DNA of 64,000 bases, taken from NCBI RefSeq assembly GCF_030406605.1, contig NZ_CP129104.1, forward strand, positions 570,072-634,071, written 5' to 3'. A model generated the notes under the pieces. The model did no database searches. It was not told the origin of the DNA and worked only from the letters and a program-made list of their open reading frames with translations. Origin of the DNA: Curtobacterium sp. 458 (GTDB lineage: Bacteria > Actinomycetota > Actinomycetes > Actinomycetales > Microbacteriaceae). This document shows positions 60,168-64,000 of the stretch, in pieces. Numbering within the stretch: the stretch's first letter is position 1; the number at the start of each line of letters is the position of its first letter. The translations under genes and the position numbers were made by a program.

Positions 60168-60566
60168 ATGCGATTCCTCGTCCGCCTCGTCGTCAACGCC
60201 CTCGCGCTCTGGCTCACCACCCTCCTCGTGAGCGGCGTCTCCGTGACCGCGTTCGGGGACGGCGGCACGACCGCGACCGTCCTCACCTACCTGCTCGTCG
60301 CGTTCGTGTTCGGTCTCGTGAACGCCGTGATCGGCACGATCATCCGGGTCGTCGCGTTCCCGCTCTACATCCTGACCCTCGGGCTCATCTCGTTCGTCGT
60401 GAACGCGGTGCTCCTGCTCATCGTCGCCGGCATCTCGACCGCCATCGGCTTCGGCCTGCAGGTCGAGTCGTTCGGCTGGGGCATCGTCGGCGCCTTCGTG
60501 CTGGCCGTGTTCGCCTGGCTGATCGGCCTCTTCGTCCGGCCGGTGCTGAGCCGCCAGCGGGCGTGA
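60168..60566 (+). CDS. phage-holin superfamily IV membrane protein
   Basis: A 132-aa protein with four hydrophobic helices, of the PF04020-type family often labelled phage holin family. VNALALWLTTLLVSGVSV and FGLVNAVIGTIIRVVAFPLYILTLGL are the family blocks. It is a widespread chromosomal protein of unknown role; no phage genes are near. The ATG at 60168 is 6 nt after CATCAT, fitting a leaderless start. Confidence 0.88.
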   Translation: MRFLVRLVVNALALWLTTLLVSGVSVTAFGDGGTTATVLTYLLVAFVFGLVNAVIGTIIRVVAFPLYILTLGLISFVVNAVLLLIVAGISTAIGFGLQVESFGWGIVGAFVLAVFAWLIGLFVRPVLSRQRA

Positions 60567-60739
60567 GCGCGCCGGCGCCCGCGCCGACGGGGCACCGGAC
60601 CGCACCGCGCAGGCGTGTGAGCGCGCACGCGCCGGAACCGACCGACCGCCCGACGACGCCGGCCCCGTCGACCTGCACCGTGCCTCCCGGCAGGATCACG
60701 GGTGTCGCCGACGTCACCGCACTGCGCCATGATGTCCCC

Positions 60740-61252
60740 ATGACACAGGACGCCGACGCCCCGTTCCGCGTCTCGTTCGTCTGCAGCGGCAACATCTGCC
60801 GCTCCCCCATGGCCGGCATCGTCTTCGCCCAGCTCGCCGCCGACGCCGGGCTGAGCGACCGCTTCGTCGTCGAGTCCGCCGGCACCGGCGACTGGCACGT
60901 CGGCGAGCCCGCGGACGAGCGCACGATCGCGGCCCTCGCCGCGCGCGGATACGATGGCAGCAGGCATCGCGCCCGCCAGTTCGACCCGGACCGGTTCCCG
61001 GACCTCGACCTGGTGGTCGCACTCGACCGCTCCCACGAACGCGTCCTGCGCTCGTGGGCACCGACCATGGACGACGCCGCGAAGGTGACGCTCCTCCTGC
61101 GGTACGACGACGCCTGGCCCCAGCAGACCGACGTACCGGACCCGTACTACGCGGACCGGCACGAGTTCGACCGAGTGCTCTCGACCGTCGAGCGGGCCTG
61201 CCGGGCGCTCTTCCGACAGCTCGAGCCGGCAGTCCGTCAGGGAGCCCCATGA
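60740..61252 (+). CDS. low-molecular-weight protein-tyrosine phosphatase
   Basis: A 170-aa phosphatase. The catalytic loop is VCSGNICRSP (CX5RS, about residues 15-24), and the general acid is in VPDPYYADRHEF (about 132-143). Dephosphorylates protein tyrosine, in actinobacteria often linked to envelope polysaccharide. The ATG at 60740 follows CATGAT by 6 nt. Its stop overlaps the purB start (ATGA), so both are co-translated, although no functional link is obvious. Confidence 0.93.
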   Translation: MTQDADAPFRVSFVCSGNICRSPMAGIVFAQLAADAGLSDRFVVESAGTGDWHVGEPADERTIAALAARGYDGSRHRARQFDPDRFPDLDLVVALDRSHERVLRSWAPTMDDAAKVTLLLRYDDAWPQQTDVPDPYYADRHEFDRVLSTVERACRALFRQLEPAVRQGAP

Positions 61253-62634
61253 CCCCCCTTCCCCCGCAGCCGATCAGCCCGCTCGACGGGCGGTACTACC
61301 CGATCGTGCACACGGTGGGCGAGCACCTCTCCGAGGCCGGCCTCAACCGCGCACGCATCGTGGTCGAGGTCGAATGGTTGGTCTTCCTGACCGACCACGC
61401 GATGTTCACCACGTCGCCGCTCAGCGTCGACGACAAGGCCGCGCTCCGCCGCGTCGCGGAGACGTTCGGGCAGGAGCAGATCGCGGAGCTCGGCGAGATC
61501 GAGGCCACGACCCGGCACGACGTCAAGGCGGTCGAGTACTTCGTCCGTCGTCGCCTCTCGGAGCTCGGGCTCGACGCGATCGCCGAGCTGACGCACTTCG
61601 CGTGCACGAGCGAGGACGTCAACAACCTGTCGTACGCCCTCACCGTCCGCGACACCGTCGACCAGGTCTGGCTCCCGGCGTTCAAGGCCGTCATCGCGGC
61701 GCTCCGCACGATGGCCGAGGACCTCAAGGCCGTGCCGATGCTGTCGCACACGCACGGCCAGCCGGCCACCCCGACCACGCTCGGCAAGGAGCTCGCGGTC
61801 GTCGTGTACCGCCTCGAGCGCGTCCTCGCCCAGGTCGAGGCGACCGAGTACCTCGGCAAGTTCAGCGGCGCGACCGGCACGTTCTCGGCGCACCTCGCCG
61901 CGGACCCCGAGGCCGACTGGCCGACGCTGTCGCGCGAGTTCGTCGAGGGCCTCGGCCTGACGTGGAACCCGCTGACGACGCAGATCGAGTCGCACGACTG
62001 GCAGGCGGAGCTGTACGACCGCGTCCGGCACGCGAACCGCATCCTGCACAACCTCGCGACCGACGTGTGGACCTACATCTCGATGGGGTACTTCACGCAG
62101 ATCCCGGTCGCCGGTGCGACGGGTTCGTCGACGATGCCGCACAAGATCAACCCGATCCGGTTCGAGAACGCCGAGGCGAACCTCGAGATCTCGTCCGCGC
62201 TGTTCTCCACGCTGTCCGAGACGCTCGTGACGAGCCGGCTGCAGCGCGACCTGACGGACTCGACCACGCAGCGGAACATCGGCGTCGCGTTCGGGCACTC
62301 GCTGCTCGCGCTCGACAACCTCCGCCGCGGGCTGTCGGAGATCGCCGTGAACGAGTCGCGGCTCGCGGAGGACCTCGACGGCAACTGGGAGGTGCTCGGC
62401 GAGGCGATCCAGACGGTCATCCGCGCCGAGGTCACGGCCGGGCAGTCGAACATCGAGGACCCCTACGCGATGCTCAAGGAGCTCACCCGCGGCAAGCGCA
62501 TCGGGCAGGCGGACCTCGTCGCGTTCGTGAACGGCCTCGACATCTCGGACGGCGCGAAGGCCCGGCTGACGAACCTCACGCCCGCCACCTACACCGGGCT
62601 GGCGGACGAGCTGGTCGACCACCTCGACGTGTGA
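61249..62634 (+). CDS. purB: adenylosuccinate lyase
   Basis: A 461-aa fumarase/aspartase-superfamily enzyme acting twice in purine synthesis (SAICAR to AICAR and adenylosuccinate to AMP). Signature GSSTMPHKINPIRFENAE (about residues 293-310), THGQPATPTTLGKE (about 166-179), and HFACTSEDVNNLSYAL (about 114-129). Closer to the E. coli-type long PurB. GGAG lies 4 nt before the ATG at 61249. Confidence 0.96.
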   Translation: MTPLPPQPISPLDGRYYPIVHTVGEHLSEAGLNRARIVVEVEWLVFLTDHAMFTTSPLSVDDKAALRRVAETFGQEQIAELGEIEATTRHDVKAVEYFVRRRLSELGLDAIAELTHFACTSEDVNNLSYALTVRDTVDQVWLPAFKAVIAALRTMAEDLKAVPMLSHTHGQPATPTTLGKELAVVVYRLERVLAQVEATEYLGKFSGATGTFSAHLAADPEADWPTLSREFVEGLGLTWNPLTTQIESHDWQAELYDRVRHANRILHNLATDVWTYISMGYFTQIPVAGATGSSTMPHKINPIRFENAEANLEISSALFSTLSETLVTSRLQRDLTDSTTQRNIGVAFGHSLLALDNLRRGLSEIAVNESRLAEDLDGNWEVLGEAIQTVIRAEVTAGQSNIEDPYAMLKELTRGKRIGQADLVAFVNGLDISDGAKARLTNLTPATYTGLADELVDHLDV

Positions 62635-62645
62635 CCTCCGAGTCC

Positions 62646-62680
62646 GACGGCCGTCTCCGCGATCTGCGGAGGCGGCCGTC
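62646..62680 (+). terminator. terminator of the phosphatase-purB operon
   Basis: Arms 62646-62660 and 62666-62680 with one wobble pair, loop GATCT, 11 bp after the purB stop. Confidence 0.78.
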
Positions 62681-62705
62681 GGCGTTCGGGGTGGTCGTGC
62701 GCTGA

Positions 62706-62784
62706 CGCGCCGGCCTGGGCCCACGCCGCCGGTTCCTGGCCGATGCGCCAGCGGCGGGCAGGCCGTGCCGGTGGGGAGAGGCAC
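62706..62784 (-). repeat. 79-bp family F repeat, copy 2
   Basis: On the minus strand it aligns without gaps to 18036-18114 at about 86 percent. It lies between the convergent purB and LysR gene ends, unlike copy 1, which precedes a start. Confidence 0.75.
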
Positions 62785-62813
62785 GGGTCGGCCCCGCCGC
62801 GGACGTCACCACC

Positions 62814-63728
62814 TCAGGTGGTGACGTCCCGCGCCTCGGCGACCAGTGCCTCCAGGACGGTGCGCACGCCGGGACGGACCGCACGGTCCGGACGGACGAG
62901 CGCATCGATGCGCCGTCCCGCTCGGACGTCCGCGAGCTCCGCCAGGTGGAACCGTCCGGCAGCGCGCGTGCCCGACGTGTACCGCGGCACGAGCGCGATG
63001 CCGTGTCCGGCGGCCACGAGGTTCTCGATCACCGGTAGGTGGATGGTCCGGAACGCGACGCTCGGCGGGGTGTCCGTCGCCGCGGCGAGCGCGGTGAGCA
63101 CGCGATCGATCGGGTAGTCCTCCGGGACACCGATCCAGGTCTCCCCCACGACGTCGTCGATCCCGACCCGTCGGCGTCCGGCGAGCGGGTGGTCCGGCGG
63201 GAACGCGACGTCGAGCGGTTCCCGGAGGAGCGGGACGGTCTCGAGGCCGGACCGACCCGCCGGTGGCGCCCCGTCCGGCCGGTGCCCGACGACGACGTCG
63301 TGGTCGGCGGCGAGCGGGCCGAACTCGTCCTCGCTGACGTCCACGTCGACCAGGACGAGCTCGATGCCGGGGTGCTCGCGCATCCGGGTGAGGAGGCCCG
63401 GCAGCAGCAGCTCCGCGGCCGACGGGAAGATCGCGAGGTCCACCCGGCCGACGGCTCCGCCGACGTGGTCGCGCCAGGCCGCGTCGACCTCGGCGACCGC
63501 GGTGGCGATGCCGGCGGCGAGCCCGGCGAGCACCCGCCCGTCGTCGGTGAGGCGGACACCGCGGCCGCTGCGCTCGACGAGCGGTGTCCCGACCTGTCGC
63601 TGCAGGGTGCGGAGCTGCTGCGAGACGGCACTCGGCGTTCGGTGGGTGGCCTCGGCGACGGCGGTGACGCTGCCGCGCTCGGCGAGCTCCCGGAGGACGG
63701 CGAGGAGCTGCACGTCGAAGTCGACCAT
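62814..63728 (-). CDS. LysR-family transcriptional regulator
   Basis: A 304-aa regulator. N-terminal helix-turn-helix VDFDVQLLAVLRELAERGSVTAVAEATHRTPSAVSQQLRTLQRQVG-type (about residues 1-45), then a LysR substrate-binding domain (GVPEDYPIDRVLTAL, HGIALVPRYTSG). The ATG at 63728 lies 6 nt after TAGGGT (63740-63735): leaderless. Divergent from an EamA-type transporter, which it probably controls. Confidence 0.92.
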   Translation of the reverse strand: MVDFDVQLLAVLRELAERGSVTAVAEATHRTPSAVSQQLRTLQRQVGTPLVERSGRGVRLTDDGRVLAGLAAGIATAVAEVDAAWRDHVGGAVGRVDLAIFPSAAELLLPGLLTRMREHPGIELVLVDVDVSEDEFGPLAADHDVVVGHRPDGAPPAGRSGLETVPLLREPLDVAFPPDHPLAGRRRVGIDDVVGETWIGVPEDYPIDRVLTALAAATDTPPSVAFRTIHLPVIENLVAAGHGIALVPRYTSGTRAAGRFHLAELADVRAGRRIDALVRPDRAVRPGVRTVLEALVAEARDVTT

Positions 63729-63799
63729 GCAGGGACCCTACAACCTCGGTGTCGAACTGTTCGCTGGTGCTACAGCTTCTCCGCAGCCATCGTTGGAGG

Positions 63800-64000
63800 G
63801 TGCTCGCCCGTGATCGTCTCCTCGCCGTCGTCGTCGCCGTGGCCTGGGGACTGAACTTCCCCGCCACCGCGCTGGCCCTCGACCACTTCCCGCCGTTCCT
63901 GCTCGCGGCGCTGCGGTTCACGCTCCTCGCGGTGCCGACCGTGCTGTTCGTGCCGCGCCCGCGCATCCCGTTCGGACGGCTCCTGCTCGTCGGGCTGGGG
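63800..64000 (+). CDS. EamA/DMT-family transporter, partial (cut by window end)
   Basis: The first 67 residues of a membrane protein, reading VLARDRLLAVVVAVAWGLNF then PPFLLAALRFTLLAVPTVLF, typical of the first two helices of EamA drug/metabolite exporters. The GTG at 63800 is 6 nt after CATCGT (63788-63793), in keeping with leaderless starts elsewhere. It is divergent from the LysR gene. The substrate is unknown and the rest lies beyond the window. Confidence 0.75.
   Translation, partial: MLARDRLLAVVVAVAWGLNFPATALALDHFPPFLLAALRFTLLAVPTVLFVPRPRIPFGRLLLVGLG

Noticed and set aside
60168..60566. Prophage remnant suggested by the holin-type name
   Set aside because: The family is a common chromosomal membrane protein, and no other phage genes or att sites are visible.

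Overview
The window is chromosomal DNA of a very high-G+C actinobacterium. A compact C50-carotenoid operon, branched-chain 2-oxoacid dehydrogenase genes, two CopD-CtaG fusions, zinc-free ribosomal proteins and many GTG starts point to Microbacteriaceae. Curtobacterium is my best guess, inferred from gene content only; no 16S gene is present. I see no phage, plasmid, insertion sequence or CRISPR array. One tRNA (Gly-CCC) is present.

Layout. 0.3-8 kb: an Idh-type dehydrogenase, then crtE-B-I-Ye-Yf-Eb on the minus strand, divergent from idi, which supplies the isoprenoid precursors; then a GlpP-like protein. 8-15 kb: corA behind a structured leader, and a LacI regulator followed by a monosaccharide ABC importer, joined by matching operators. 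15-22 kb: an HTH-nucleotidyltransferase/HepT pair, dcd, a double GNAT, a CopD-CtaG fusion, two unrecognised coupled genes and tRNA-Gly. 22-27 kb: FAD oxidase, glycerate kinase, alcohol dehydrogenase, AraC regulator. 27-31.4 kb: a permease/TIGR03943/propeller operon and a TetR-controlled pair of SMR exporters. 31.5-40 kb: luciferase-like oxidoreductase, lipoprotein plus FtsX-type permease, PAP2, DUF4383, and a second CopD-CtaG coupled to a PIF1-like helicase. 40-46 kb: a zinc block (HU, rpsN-rpmG-rpmB of the zinc-free type, zur and znuBCA with a clear Zur box). 46-49 kb: a split GlcNAc-type PTS with its GntR regulator. 49-55 kb: NarL-type two-component system, DUF2156 protein, esterase, GNAT. 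55-60 kb: E2, E1beta, E1alpha and hisC. 60-64 kb: membrane protein, LMW phosphatase, purB, LysR and the start of an EamA-type transporter running off the edge.

Two patterns run through the window. First, at least six families of sequence-conserved, mostly palindromic elements recur, nearly all at gene 3' ends. Several have entered coding sequence: a 21-bp tandem array forms the tail of the second SMR gene, one element encodes part of the tail of the second CopD-CtaG protein, one sits on the crtB/crtI junction, and half-elements encode Arg-Ala-Ser-Arg motifs in several proteins. Second, at least a dozen genes carry a TANNNT (or -A---T) hexamer exactly 6-7 nt before the start codon, the signature of leaderless transcription, and this settles several start codons.

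Tight TGA/ATG or GTGA overlaps mark the operons: crtE-B-I-Ye-Yf-Eb, mmsA-mmsB, mnt-hepT, znuA-znuC-znuB-zur, rpmB-rpmG, IIB-IIA, DUF2156-esterase, phosphatase-purB, E1alpha-E1beta, and CtaG-helicase.
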